A DNA stretch of 41,235 nucleotides, from the NCBI GenBank assembly GCA_023480665.1, contig JAMCWR010000040.1:1-41235 (forward strand), given 5' to 3'. The notes beneath the pieces were generated by a model. It was not told the DNA's origin and made no database searches. It worked only from the letters and a program-made list of their open reading frames with translations. Below are positions 1 through 9,900 of the stretch, piece by piece; the stretch's first letter is position 1, and each line of letters opens with the position of its first letter. A program made the translations under genes and the position numbers. The DNA is from Gammaproteobacteria bacterium (GTDB lineage: Bacteria; Pseudomonadota; Gammaproteobacteria; UBA9339).

Positions 1-305
1 AGCTGCGGAAATTAGATGTTTTAGATGGGTTATCAAGTATAAAAATTTGTACTGGTTATAAATGCAAAGGTAAAATTCTTGATGTTGCTCCAGAAACTTT
101 GGATGATTTTACTGCGTGTGAGCCAATTTATGAAGAACTGCCTGGCTGGCAAGATTCTGTTTTTGGGATAACCGAATTTACTAAATTGCCTAAAAAGGCT
201 ATTGAGTATATTAAAAGAGTAGAAGAGTTAGTACAAATCCCAGTCACGATTATTTCTACGGGACCAGAAAGAGATAGCACAATTATCCTTCAGGATCCTT
301 ATTAA
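1..305 (+). CDS. purA: Adenylosuccinate synthetase, C-terminal part (5' end outside window)
   Basis: The frame entering at base 3 is open from the window edge to TAA at 303-305, giving the last 100 or so residues of a longer protein. They read like the PurA C-terminus: an ICTGYK segment, then CEPIYEELPGWQ, FGITEFTKLP and a terminal STGPERDSTIIL segment that helps form the GTP/product site. PurA joins IMP and aspartate using GTP, the first committed step to AMP, in the cytosol. The ATG-like codon near 99 is internal and not a start. purA upstream of rnr is a common gammaproteobacterial order, which supports the call. Family certain, only the tail visible. Confidence 0.95.
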   Translation, partial: LRKLDVLDGLSSIKICTGYKCKGKILDVAPETLDDFTACEPIYEELPGWQDSVFGITEFTKLPKKAIEYIKRVEELVQIPVTIISTGPERDSTIILQDPY

Positions 306-342
306 TATTATACCTAATTTTATAGGGTTCTGGTTTGCTATT

Positions 343-556
343 GTAGGGGCGAGTTTGTGTTAGGAGTATCGCAGTTTGGTAGAATCTAAATTTGTAAAAT
401 TTACTGCGGTTTATTAAATACTGCAGAAACTCGCCCGTAATAATTTTGTCACGGCACCTAATGGGAAGGTTTCTGTGACCTTGAAAATAACGCAGAATTT
501 GTAATATTTTTAATTTCGATTTACACCGAAATCGTCAATGACAAACCTTCCCCTAC
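343..556. repeat. Tail-to-tail pair of ~95-bp palindromic-arm units
   Basis: The first unit (343-437) begins GTAGGGGCGAGTTTGTG and ends GAAACTCGCCCG. The second (463-556) is in reverse orientation with arms GGGAAGGTTTC and ACAAACCTTCCCCTAC. Arms are complementary within each unit but differ between the two. This pair fills most of the gap between purA and the tRNA (306-569). No gene is seen there. Confidence 0.85.
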
Positions 557-569
557 GGTTATTGTATTT

Positions 570-656
570 TGGTGCCGAGGAGAGGACTTGAACCTCCACG
601 GAGTTGCCCCCACAAGTACCTGAAACTTGCGTGTCTACCAGTTTCACCACCTCGGC
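570..656 (-). tRNA. tRNA-Leu, anticodon CAG
   Basis: Read on the minus strand, this is a class II tRNA. The acceptor stem GCCGAGG pairs with CCTCGGC, followed by discriminator A and an encoded CCA (570-572). The D arm carries AAACTGGTAGA. The anticodon stem CAAGT/ACTTG encloses loop TTCAGGT with anticodon CAG (complement of 620-622). A long variable arm follows, then a T arm with loop TTCAAGT. The leucine-type long variable arm and CAG anticodon make the identity clear. Confidence 0.97.
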
Positions 657-674
657 GTATTATGTATGTATATA

Positions 675-730
675 GGGCCTGTTGACAATTCTACTAATCT
701 GGTTCAGCTTAGCGAATTGTCAACAGGCCC
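675..730. repeat. Short MITE-like element, 17-bp perfect inverted repeat
   Basis: GGGCCTGTTGACAATTC at 675-691 is exactly complementary to 714-730, with only about 22 bp between. The same termini, with a C-to-T change in both arms, bound a longer element at 29870-30012. This copy looks like two ends with the interior lost. It lies just upstream of the tRNA-Leu gene. Confidence 0.8.
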
Positions 731-737
731 CTGGTAC

Positions 738-793
738 AGTGTTTGGTTAATTTGTGCCCCTACAACACAAATGGGCAAAATTAATCAAACACT
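738..793. repeat. Imperfect palindrome downstream of the lipoprotein gene
   Basis: AGTGTTTGGTTAATTTG at 738 onward is nearly complementary to a segment ending in ATTAATCAAACACT at 793. The stem is about 20 bp with one or two irregularities around a short loop. It follows the stop of the minus-strand gene ending at 813. It could act as a transcription terminator or be another miniature element; the sequence does not decide. Confidence 0.55.
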
Positions 794-812
794 ATACTAT
801 AGTACTAGAAAA

Positions 813-1061
813 TTATTTTTTCTCAAAATCTTCGCAATGATATTTTGCGTACAAACGCTGTGATTGTGCAATTTGTGTTGCAGAGCCAGTACCGATGTTA
901 GTCACAGAAGTGCTATTAAAAACTAGGTTTCTGCCTAATTCTGCGCAAATCTGTTCTCTTTGTGAAGGAGGATTTTTCGGTAATTTTGAATTAATATACT
1001 CACAGCCAGCGCTTAAAACTAGAGTGCCAGTTAATGCGAGAGCTAATATTTTTTTCTTCAT
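813..1061 (-). CDS. Small predicted lipoprotein, unknown function
   Basis: 82 residues. The N-terminus is a classic lipoprotein signal: MKKK, a hydrophobic core LALALTGTLVL, then lipobox LSAGC, with the lipidated cysteine at residue 20. The mature part (about 63 residues) has a second Cys near the C-terminus and no recognised domain. A good promoter lies just upstream (see 1092-1119). The start codon at 1059-1061 is preceded by AAGGA-like sequence. It is divergent from rnr. It is probably a small envelope lipoprotein; nothing in the sequence or neighbours indicates more. Confidence 0.8.
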   Translation of the reverse strand: MKKKILALALTGTLVLSAGCEYINSKLPKNPPSQREQICAELGRNLVFNSTSVTNIGTGSATQIAQSQRLYAKYHCEDFEKK

Positions 1062-1091
1062 AAAGAATGTCCTTGTTCGTTTTTCTCAGGT

Positions 1092-1119
1092 ATTATACAA
1101 GCATTAGAGTTATTGTCTA
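1092..1119 (-). promoter_or_regulatory. Probable sigma-70 promoter of the lipoprotein gene
   Basis: On the minus strand, TAGACA (complement of 1114-1119) is followed after 16 bases by a perfect TATAAT (complement of 1092-1097). It is about 30 bases upstream of the lipoprotein start, within the divergent gap before rnr. Confidence 0.6.
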
Positions 1120-1147
1120 ATGCGTTTTTAACCAAGGAAGCAAAACT

Positions 1148-3310
1148 ATGGGTACAAAAAAAATGCGTCTTGATCCATTTCGCGAACGAGAAGCTCGTAA
1201 ATATGTCAATCCGATTCCTAGCCGTGAGTTTATTATGCAATATCTGGAGGAAATCGGTAAACCAGTTACAGCTTCGCATATCATAGAAGCTTTTGGCATA
1301 GATAAAGAAGATGAACAAGAGGCAATGCGCAGACGTTTAAAAGCCATGCTGCACGATGGTCAGTTAATTAAAAATCGGCGTGGTTATTTTGCTTTAGTGT
1401 GCCAGATGGATTTAGTTCGAGGTAGAGTTGTTGGGCATAAAGAAGGTTACGGTTTTGTTGTTCCTGAAGATGGTAGTGACGATATATTTTTAACTGCATG
1501 GCAAATTCGTGCTTTATTCCCTGGAGATTTGGTGCTAGTTAGCACTATTAGTCCAACCAAAGGTAGAGGGAAACGCGAAGGTGTTGTGGTTGAGATTTTA
1601 GAAAGGAATTTTACCCAAATTGTTGGACGTTATTTTGAAGAACAAGGTATGGGATTTGTAGTTCCTGCAAACAAAACTATAACACGTGAAATTATTATTC
1701 CGAAAGGACAAGAAGCCGGTGCAGCAATTGGCCAATTTGTTGTTGCTGAAATTACTGTATATCCAACTTTACGCTGCGGAGCAAGTGGTAAGGTCATCGA
1801 AGTGATAGGTGACCATATGGCTCCTGGAATGGAAATTGAGGTTGCGATTAGATCGTATGAGTTACCATATAAATGGCCTGATGAAGTGTTAGCGGAATGC
1901 GAGAGAATTCCAAGAGAAATTACCAAAAAAGATCGAAGCGCTAGAGTTTCATTACAAGACCTTCCATTTGTAACTATTGATGGCGAGGACGCAAAAGATT
2001 TTGATGATGCAGTTTTTTGTGAGCGAGCAGCACGAGGTGGTTGGAAACTTTATGTGGCAATTGCTGATGTAAGCCATTATGTTCGTTATGATACTGCGCT
2101 TGATCTTGAGGCTTATGCACGAGGTAACTCAGTTTATTTTCCCAATCATGTTATTCCGATGCTTCCTGAAAGTTTGTCAAATGATCTTTGCTCTTTAAAA
2201 CCCAAACAAGAACGATTAGTTTTTGCCTGCGAAATGCATATTAGCAAAAGCGGAAAAATTTCCAGCTATAAATTTTATGATGCTATAATTAGTTCTAAAG
2301 CTCGGTTAACTTATGATGAGGTTTATGCGTTACTTGAAGGTAAAAGCAAGAGTAAATCATTGTTATTGCCGCATTTGCAGGAATTAAATAATTTGTATAA
2401 TGCTTTGATGAAAGCGCGGCAATTACGTGGGGCGATTGAATTTTCTAGCATCGAAACCAAGATAGATTTTGGCTTAAATCGTAAAATCGAACGCATTGTC
2501 CCAGTTGCGAGACACTATGTGTATAATATGATTGAAGAGTGTATGTTAGCAGCGAATGTTTGTGCTTCAGGGATATTAGTATCAGGTAAAATACCAGCTC
2601 TTTATCGGGTACACGAAGGGCCTGATCCAGAAAAGTTAGCGACATTACGTGGTTTTTTGTCTAAGCTTGGTTTGTCACTTACTGGCGGTAGTAAGCCAAA
2701 GTCTGTTGATTATGCGAAGTTAATTCGTGAAATAAAGGACAGGCCAGACGAACACTTAGTTCAAACTGTGCTACTTAGATCATTACGCCAAGCGTTATAT
2801 ACGCCTGAAAATACCGGACACTTTGGTTTGGCTTATAGCGCATATGCACATTTTACTTCGCCAATTAGGCGTTATGCTGATTTGCTAAATCATCGTGCGA
2901 TTCGTTATTTACTGCATGGCGGCAAGTCGCAACATTATGCTTATACTCTTAACATGATGCAGAATTTTGGGGAACATTGCTCGATGGCAGAACGCCGTGC
3001 TGATGATGCAACACGCGATGCGATTAATTGGTTGAAATGTGAGTTTATGCAAGATAAGGTAGGTAAGGTTTTTGAAGGCATAATTTCTAATGTTACTAGT
3101 TTTGGCGCGTTTGTAGAACTAAAAGATATTTTTGTCGAAGGATTATTGCATGTTACTGCGTTAAAAAGTGATTATTATACTTTTGAACCAACTAAATATT
3201 TGCTAAAAGGAAAACGTACTGGTAAAAAATACTCTTTAGGTGATAAAATTAAAGTATTAGTTAGTAGGGTTGATTTAGATGAGCGCGAAATTGATTTTGA
3301 CTTAGCATAA
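1148..3310 (+). CDS. rnr: Ribonuclease R
   Basis: 720 residues. RNase R is a processive 3'-5' exoribonuclease that degrades structured RNA and takes part in rRNA quality control. Visible order: N-terminal winged-helix region (about 25-85), cold-shock domains (about 85-250), RNB catalytic domain with the acidic motif DGEDAKDFDDAV (D278, D281, D284, D286, D287), and a C-terminal S1 domain (about 635-715, VGKVFEGIISNVTSFGAF). It stops soon after the S1 domain, so the lysine-rich tail of the E. coli enzyme (about 813 aa) is missing or very short. Start ATG follows an AAGGA ribosome site. In many gammaproteobacteria rlmB comes next; here it lies 28 kb away and a chimera follows 13 bases later. Confidence 0.97.
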   Translation: MGTKKMRLDPFREREARKYVNPIPSREFIMQYLEEIGKPVTASHIIEAFGIDKEDEQEAMRRRLKAMLHDGQLIKNRRGYFALVCQMDLVRGRVVGHKEGYGFVVPEDGSDDIFLTAWQIRALFPGDLVLVSTISPTKGRGKREGVVVEILERNFTQIVGRYFEEQGMGFVVPANKTITREIIIPKGQEAGAAIGQFVVAEITVYPTLRCGASGKVIEVIGDHMAPGMEIEVAIRSYELPYKWPDEVLAECERIPREITKKDRSARVSLQDLPFVTIDGEDAKDFDDAVFCERAARGGWKLYVAIADVSHYVRYDTALDLEAYARGNSVYFPNHVIPMLPESLSNDLCSLKPKQERLVFACEMHISKSGKISSYKFYDAIISSKARLTYDEVYALLEGKSKSKSLLLPHLQELNNLYNALMKARQLRGAIEFSSIETKIDFGLNRKIERIVPVARHYVYNMIEECMLAANVCASGILVSGKIPALYRVHEGPDPEKLATLRGFLSKLGLSLTGGSKPKSVDYAKLIREIKDRPDEHLVQTVLLRSLRQALYTPENTGHFGLAYSAYAHFTSPIRRYADLLNHRAIRYLLHGGKSQHYAYTLNMMQNFGEHCSMAERRADDATRDAINWLKCEFMQDKVGKVFEGIISNVTSFGAFVELKDIFVEGLLHVTALKSDYYTFEPTKYLLKGKRTGKKYSLGDKIKVLVSRVDLDEREIDFDLA

Positions 3311-3323
3311 ATGAGGTTCACAA

Positions 3324-5750
3324 ATGTCTGACGTTCCTAAAAAACGTCAGGATGACAAAGCTGAAGATAAGGAAACCACTAATAAAAATAATATCCCATA
3401 TGTTCCACTTCAGGGCTTGCCAGCAGTTCTCCCCAGTGATTATAAAGTATACTGGGAGATTGAGTGTGACGATAAAAAGGCCGAGCCTGCACTTAAAATT
3501 ATTAAAGCTTTAGAAGCAAAGCGCCAAGCCATGTTGGTTGGCGGTGCCTCACGCTGTTACGCTTATAATACCATTGCGAAGAAGAAACATTACCCAAACG
3601 ATTACGATATTGTAACAACTTATGGTACTGAATCGGCATTAAAGATTTTGCTTGAGCAAGGGTTTGCTGATGCAGTTATTGATAAATATGACCATAATTT
3701 AATTCAGATACCAAGCGCTAATGCTGATCTCTATTGTCGCAACTCTGATACTTTTGATATGGGAGCTGATGCGCGCTCGCGAGTACTGCATATATGCGCA
3801 ATGTATACTCAAGTAGATTTTTCTTGCGAACCCCCGCGACTTAAAATTTATGCTACTTCAAGTGCAGCTGATGATTTAGTAAGTTTAGCACATGCTTCTC
3901 ATTTTTTTAAGGTTGTTACCTTTACTGATGATCCAGAAGCGCTATTTATAGGCGATCCTTTTCGTATTGCAAAAGTTATTAAATGGATCGCGGATTTTGG
4001 AGTTGAAATTCCTCAGGTTTATTTAACGATTAAAAAGCACTTAAAGTTACTCACTCCTGCTGGACAGATAATATTACAAAAGAAAAGTAAAGGGAAAATA
4101 AAGGCTCTTTCTGCCGAAGAGCTAGAAAAGCGGCGTTTTTCTTTATTATTAAAACTTTTCGCAGAGAATTCCATAGAAAAAAGGCTATTTATTTTTGATG
4201 CATTTGCAAGGTACGGTATCTGGCAAATGTTTTTCCCTAGGTGGGATGAAATATCTGCAAGGCAGAGAATATATAATATTAATGGTGATCCGCGTTTTCA
4301 TGGAGCCAGTATGAATGCTTTTTTTAGGGGAATTGTATCTGATGCGCTAAGAATTAATTCCGCAAGCCGCGATGAAATAATATTACGCTTTAATCTAAGC
4401 CACTGGGAAAGTGGAGAACAAAGACGAAGTGCATCTGCTTCAGCTTCAGTATCTAGTGCTGATTCATTGTCCCGTGTATCTGATACACCTTCTCCAGATA
4501 GTTCAGATGCGCCATCACCAGCAAATACTGTTATAGTGTTTAACTCAGCAAGTTCTAGTTTACAGTCAACACCACCACAATCACTTTCTCCATCGCAGCC
4601 AGTGTCACCATTATCAGCATCTACTCCAGTTTTGTCATCATTGGCATCGCCAGTACCGATACCGCTTGCTCAACCTATAGCAGTATTATCAGAAAATTCT
4701 AGTGTAGCAGCTAATATCATTGTTGTTCCTGTTTCGGTTGTTTCTGTTTCACCGGAAGTGTCAGTTTCTGCTTCATCTCCACCTATGAGTTCTGCTTCTG
4801 CGTCTATTAATGCTCCTGTTGTTTCTGTTTCACCGGAAGTGTCAGTTTCTGCTTCATCCCCACCGATGAGTTCTGCTTCTGCGTCTATTAATGCTCCTGT
4901 TCGTTCAATTTCATCAGAAGTATCTGCTTCTGCATCACTATCACCGCCGAGGGTGTTGGCTACTGAAGCTAAAACAATGGAAAATAGCAAAAATACCACG
5001 AGTATACCGCAAGTACCTACGCCAAAGCCGCTGACAAAAAGAGAACGCCGGGAAGCGGAAAGAAAAGCAAATGAGCAGCAACTGCAAGCACAGCGAGATG
5101 CTTTTGTCAGGGAACAGGAAGAAAAACAAAAAAAGCGTCGGCAAGAAATAGAAGAAAATATAAAGAAGAAAGAAGCGGCTGAAGAAGCTCAAAGGAAGCG
5201 AGAAAGAGACCTTGAGACAAAATCACTAGCAGAGCAAGCTGAGCAAAGACGTATTGCAGAACAGAAAGAAAAAGCAAGAGTTGAAGCTGAATTCAAAGCT
5301 AGACAACAAGAATTAGAAGCTAAACGTTTAGCAAAAGCTAATGAAAGAGAGCAAAAAGCGCGAAATCGTCAGAAGCTTAAAGAAGACCTAAAAACTCTAC
5401 AAGCTTCGTCGACTTCAGTAAGTTTAACTGTACTTTCGCACTCTGGAGGCCATCAAGTGATAAATCTTGGTGGTGGCTCTACTTCATGTGCTAGCGTAAG
5501 TCCAACTACCCAAGCGGCTCGAAAAAAATACCCACTTTGGCTTCTTCTAACTATGGGATTGTTTTTCCTTGTTTCAACAAAGGAATTTTTGTCTAGGACT
5601 AACAAATATTTTGCTTTCGATCGTAATGATAAACCAGATTTACTTGAAACTTTATTATGGGGATTTGCTGCGCTTGGTGCTTTATGGCCTTTTTATATCG
5701 ATAATGGAACAGAAGAAGAAAAATCCAATGAACCAAAAAGGAAGTTTTAG
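3324..5750 (+). CDS. Chimeric protein: PcnB-like nucleotidyltransferase head, Ser-rich repeats, coiled coil, two membrane helices
   Basis: About 808 residues. Residues ~55-240 resemble the poly(A) polymerase/CCA-adding class: a VGGASR segment (72-77), the paired carboxylates of DYDIVT (93-98), and an EALFIGDPFRIAKVIKWIADFG stretch, broken here as EALFIGDPFR and IAKVIKWIADFG, matching the DPxRMLRAxRFAAxLG region. Residues ~365-555 are Ser/Ala/Pro/Val-rich and hold a perfect 27-residue tandem repeat. Residues ~570-692 are a highly charged E/K/R/Q coiled coil. Two hydrophobic segments (~735-752, ~773-791) precede a tail with an EEE cluster. It starts 13 bases after rnr, so co-transcription is possible. 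Substrate and activity are unknown; the low-complexity and membrane parts are foreign to housekeeping poly(A) polymerases. An effector or envelope protein is inference. Confidence 0.75.
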   Translation: MSDVPKKRQDDKAEDKETTNKNNIPYVPLQGLPAVLPSDYKVYWEIECDDKKAEPALKIIKALEAKRQAMLVGGASRCYAYNTIAKKKHYPNDYDIVTTYGTESALKILLEQGFADAVIDKYDHNLIQIPSANADLYCRNSDTFDMGADARSRVLHICAMYTQVDFSCEPPRLKIYATSSAADDLVSLAHASHFFKVVTFTDDPEALFIGDPFRIAKVIKWIADFGVEIPQVYLTIKKHLKLLTPAGQIILQKKSKGKIKALSAEELEKRRFSLLLKLFAENSIEKRLFIFDAFARYGIWQMFFPRWDEISARQRIYNINGDPRFHGASMNAFFRGIVSDALRINSASRDEIILRFNLSHWESGEQRRSASASASVSSADSLSRVSDTPSPDSSDAPSPANTVIVFNSASSSLQSTPPQSLSPSQPVSPLSASTPVLSSLASPVPIPLAQPIAVLSENSSVAANIIVVPVSVVSVSPEVSVSASSPPMSSASASINAPVVSVSPEVSVSASSPPMSSASASINAPVRSISSEVSASASLSPPRVLATEAKTMENSKNTTSIPQVPTPKPLTKRERREAERKANEQQLQAQRDAFVREQEEKQKKRRQEIEENIKKKEAAEEAQRKRERDLETKSLAEQAEQRRIAEQKEKARVEAEFKARQQELEAKRLAKANEREQKARNRQKLKEDLKTLQASSTSVSLTVLSHSGGHQVINLGGGSTSCASVSPTTQAARKKYPLWLLLTMGLFFLVSTKEFLSRTNKYFAFDRNDKPDLLETLLWGFAALGALWPFYIDNGTEEEKSNEPKRKF
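4737..4898 (+). repeat. 81-bp in-frame tandem repeat, two near-identical copies
   Basis: Two consecutive 81-bp units (4737-4817, 4818-4898) encode the same 27 residues, beginning VVSVSPEVSVSASS and ending SSASASINAP. Only silent differences were seen (for example TCT/TCC and CCT/CCG). A third degenerate copy follows. It lies in the serine-rich linker of the chimera. Confidence 0.9.
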
Positions 5751-5767
5751 TACGCATTTTTACACAA

Positions 5768-5881
5768 CCTAACACCGAAGGTGTTTTCGATTATAGCCCA
5801 GGGTAAACATAAATGCGCTTTTTGCATTTATGTGCAACCCTGGGTAATATGAAAACATTTAATTCCAACGCTGAAAGCGTT
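5768..5881. repeat. REP-like palindrome cluster 3' of the first RAYT
   Basis: Three hairpins in a row: AACACCGAAGGTGTT (5771-5785), a long stem closed by CCCAGGGT/ACCCTGGG (5797-5844) with an inner self-complementary arm, and AACGCTGAAAGCGTT (5867-5881). The same hairpins recur in mirrored order at 6425-6821 on the other side of the transposase. Confidence 0.85.
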
Positions 5882-5896
5882 GCCAAGTTTTTTAAA

Positions 5897-6349
5897 TCAA
5901 TCCCAAATGTACCTTTCATCAAACGGCATCTTATATTTATTCAATATTGCACGTAATTCTTGTTGGAAATCAAATTTTTTATGATGATTCTCTTGGTTAG
6001 CAATATAATTAATAACTAAATCTATATTTATAGGGCTCACCGAAAAAGCACCAAATCCATTTTGCCAATGGAAATCTGTACAATTGCTGTCTACAGTTTT
6101 TATCCATTTGGAGCTCGCAACTTTAATTTCTTTAATAATGTCAGTAAAAATACATTTTTTTGATATTGAACATAAAATATGAATATGATCGGATATGCCT
6201 CCAATTTTTATCACTTTACAACCACGATTTTGTAATAATTTTGTTATAAAGGCATATAATTTTTGTTGAATATCACTAGATAAATATTTTTGACGTTTTT
6301 TGGTACTAAAAATTATATGGACAATTATATTAGTTAATGATTGTGACAT
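5897..6349 (-). mobile_element. REP-associated tyrosine transposase (IS200-like Y1 family), copy 1
   Basis: 150 residues, full length for a short Y1 HUH transposase. The metal-binding HUH motif is H55-I-H57 (in SDHIHIL) and the likely nucleophile is Y115 in the NYIANQENHH helix. These enzymes nick and rejoin single-stranded DNA at hairpins. The gene stands alone, without an IS605-type tnpB. It is flanked on both sides by hairpins whose outer ends are inverted copies of each other (5768 and 6821), the usual RAYT/REP arrangement. It is clearly related to the protein at 24710-25159, which sits among a different palindrome family. Confidence 0.92.
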
Positions 6350-6424
6350 GATTATTCATCTCATTTTGTTTTTGAATATTCTCTTCCGAATAAAATTACA
6401 TGCAATACCGTAAAAAACTCGGTA

Positions 6425-6821
6425 GCGCTTACAGCGCTAATGGTGAGATGGGCTAGTTTCCCAGGGTTACGCCCGAATAAAAAGCATTCGGTCTAACCCT
6501 GGGCTATAATCGAAAACACCTTCGGTGTTATGTTGTGTAAAAAATATTACATTATAAAACGCTGTAAGCGTTTACCATTATAGCCCAGGGTAAGTTCGAG
6601 CGTTTTTTGTTCGAATGCAACCCTGGGTAATGTGGCAGATATTTTATTCCAACGCTGAAAGCGTTGCCAAATTTTACCACAGAGGTTTCAAATGAGGTAT
6701 AATGTTGGGGGAACGCTTTCAGCGTTATGATGGTTAACTTGTGACATTCCCAGGGTTACGCCCGAATAAAAAGCATTCGGTCTAACCTTGGGTTATAATC
6801 GAAAACACCATCGGTGTTAGG
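6425..6821. repeat. REP-like palindrome cluster 5' of the first RAYT (three units)
   Basis: Hairpins at 6425-6439 (AGCGCTTACAGCGCT), 6461-6504 (CCCAGGGT...ACCCTGGG), 6516-6530 (AACACCTTCGGTGTT), 6558-6574, 6584-6626, 6651-6665, 6712-6726, 6749-6792 (one arm decayed to ACCTTGGG) and 6805-6819. The outermost ~37 bp (6785-6821) is an inverted copy, with about three mismatches, of 5768-5804. The two ends therefore bound a 1,054-bp segment with the transposase inside. The gap 6350-6938 holds no gene. Confidence 0.85.
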
Positions 6822-6879
6822 TTCGTTAAAAAATTAATGATTTTATATAAAAATTGAAGGGATTCATTGGGCTCTCTCC

Positions 6880-6908
6880 TTGACTTGAATCTAGTTTGCC
6901 AATAATCT
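6880..6908 (+). promoter_or_regulatory. Probable sigma-70 promoter of smc
   Basis: TTGACT (6880-6885), 17-base spacer, TAATCT (6903-6908). The expected transcript start is near 6915, about 25 bases before the smc ATG. It lies just beyond the RAYT/REP element. Confidence 0.6.
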
Positions 6909-6938
6909 TAGCGAAAATTAATGCGAGTATGAATACTA

Positions 6939-9900
6939 ATGTATCTGAAAAAAATTAAATTAGCAGGGTTTAAGTCATTTGTTGACCCTACTTCTATTCT
7001 TTTTCAAAGCAAATTAACCGGTGTTGTTGGCCCTAATGGTTGCGGCAAATCAAATATTATTGATGCCGTGCGTTGGGTTATGGGTGAAATTTCTGCCAAA
7101 CAATTGCGTGGCCAATCCATGAGCGATGTTATTTTTAACGGCTCATCAACGCGCAAACAAGTTGGCCAAGCAGCTGTTGAATTAATTTTTGATAATAGCG
7201 ATGCTTCATTAGGTGGTGAATATGCTAAGTATAATGAAATAGCAATTCGCCGTGAGGTAACTCGCGATGGTACTTCAGACTATTTCTTTAATAATGCGCG
7301 CTGCCGTCGTAAAGATATTACTGATATTTTTCTTGGCACGGGACTTGGTCCTAGAAGTTACGCAATTATTGAGCAGGGCACAGTATCGCAATTAATTGAT
7401 GCCAAGCCTGACGAGCTTAGAGTATTTATCGAAGAAGCGGCAGGTATTTCTAAGTATAAGGAGCGTCGACGTGAAACTGAAAATCGTATTAAGCATACTA
7501 AGGAAAATCTAAATCGCTTAAATGATATTCGTGAAGAGCTGGAAAAACAGCTTAGACATTTAAGAAGTCAGGCTAACGCAGCTAATCGCTATAAAAAACT
7601 TAAGCAAGAAGAGCGGCAAACTAAAGCTGAACTGTGCAGCTTGCATTATCAAAGTATCGCTAAAACTGTTGCAGAACTTGCTGCTATGATAGAAACCCAA
7701 GAGTCGCTTCTTGAGAATAAAATAGGAGCTCAGCACGCACTTGAAGCGAAAATGGCAGAGTTAAGAGAGAATCATCATCTCGAGACTGAACAATTTAACA
7801 CTATACAAACTGAATATTATAAAATTGGTGCTAACATTGGTCGTCTGGAACAACAAATTCAGCATAATAAAGATCGCCATAGCCAGTTGCAAAAAGATTT
7901 AGAGCAAATTACGGAAGTATGGCAAGAAACATTGCAGCATCAAAATAATGATCAAGCCAAAATCGAGCTGCTTGTTGCCGAACGAGATAAAATCCAAGAG
8001 TCAGTAAAAGTTTCTCAAGACAAAGTTCAAAAATCAAAAGCTGCTCTAACGCATGCTCAAAATGCGATGCAGAAGTGGCAAGAACACTCTGATGCGTTTA
8101 ATGCTGAAGCGGCACAAAATCTGCAGCGTTTAGAGGTTTCTCAAACCAGCATAGCGCATTTAGAAAGCAGCATAAGCCAAGAAACAGAGGCTTTAGAAAA
8201 ATTACAGCTTGAACTACAAACGCTTGATTTTGTCGCGCTCGGTGATGAAGTAATGTCGCTTCACAACCAATTTCTTGCTATAAAAGCTAAGCATGAAAAT
8301 TTACAGTCAAGTGTAGTTGAGAAGCAACAACATATAATTGCGCAGAGAGAGAAGAACAATAATTTAGCAGCTGAGCTTGATGCGGCACGGAGCAGACTGC
8401 AAAGTTTGTCTGGCAGAGTTTCTTCGCTTGAAGCTTTGCAACAAACTGCGCTCGGCAAGAATGATACTAATTTGGTAACTTGGCTTGAACAATTTAAGTT
8501 AAATGACAAACAACGGCTGTTGCAAAAAATGACAGTAACTCCTGGTTGGGAGGTTGCTGTAGAAACAGTTTTGGGGAATTTTCTTGAGGCAGTTTGTGTT
8601 GATGACTTACCCAGTACTATTTCTGCTTTAGAAAGTTTTTCTCAAGGCAATTTAATTTTATTTGCTGCAAATAACGAGGCGCAAAACTTATCTCTGACTA
8701 ATACTGGGACTTTAGCAGAAAAAGTAACTGCTACGATTGTCATAGGTCATTTGCTTGAAGGAGTTTACGTTGCTGAAAACTTAAATGCAGCATTAGCAAT
8801 CCAAGCTAAACTTAATGCTAACGAGTCGGTTATCACTAAAGATGGAATATGGCTTGGGCCTTCTTGGGTAAAGATTTCTCGTGCTGCAAATCCTAAGGCA
8901 GGTGTATTACAACGTGAACGCGAACTTAATGAGTTAATAGATGCTATCAAAGCAGAGAAAGCTGAGTGTGCTCAGAAAGAAAACCTGTTGTTACAAGAAC
9001 AAAATGCGCTTGCTGAGTTAGAACATTCTTATCATCTCTTACAAGATGAGTTGCATCAAAGTGCTACTGAGCATAGCGCAATGCAAGGGCAACTTAGCGC
9101 TAAAGAAGCAAGACAGCAGCATCTTGGCGAACGCGAGCAAGTAGTTAAACAAGAAATCGTACGCTATTCTGAATTATTACAAAAAGCCCGAGAACAACTT
9201 GAAGCTGTAAAACAAGTCTGGCAAGAGGCTAACGCGCAAAAAGATAGTGATGCTAAAGTGCGCGAGGATTTAGTTGCTACGCGTTTGCAATTACAGCAGC
9301 AGTTACAAGATGCACAAGTGCTTGAAGCTAAAGATCGCGAAGAACATGATAATTTTGTAATGCGTTTAGAACTTACGCAAACTGAACATGGTTATTTGTT
9401 ACAGAGTATTGAGCGCGCCAAACAGCGTATTGATGGTTTGGTGAAGCAGCAGCAAAATATTCAGCAAGCACTTGCCGAAGCGCAAAACCCAAATATTGCT
9501 CTAACTGAAGAATTGCAACAAGAATTGGCAAATCGCTTAACTACTGAAAGCGAATTAACCAAAGCAAAAGAAGCTGTTGCTAATATTGATCAGGAAATTG
9601 TTGGCATCGAGAAGCAGCGTTCTACAACTTTAGAAGAAGTAGAATATATACGAGCCGAACTCGAAAAATATCGCACTGAAAGAGAAGGCTTACAAGTTCG
9701 TGCTAGTACTTATGTTGAACAAATCAAAGAACAAGAATTGACGCTTGATAGTGTAATTGCAGCGCTTGCAGAAAATGCTACAATTGAAGAGTGGGAACAA
9801 AAATTAGCTCACTATGTAGCACGTATTGAACGATTAGGGCCAATTAATTTAGCTGCAATTGCTGAAGTAGAAAAACTTGAAGAGCGTAGAAATTATTTAG

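Noticed and set aside
627..863. 78-codon plus-strand ORF
   Set aside because: It overlaps the tRNA-Leu and two palindromes and is antisense to the lipoprotein end; no coding support.
4670..5192. Minus-strand ORFs opposite the serine-rich and coiled-coil parts of the chimera
   Set aside because: They result from biased codon composition of the plus-strand repeats; the plus frame is continuous with the nucleotidyltransferase domain.
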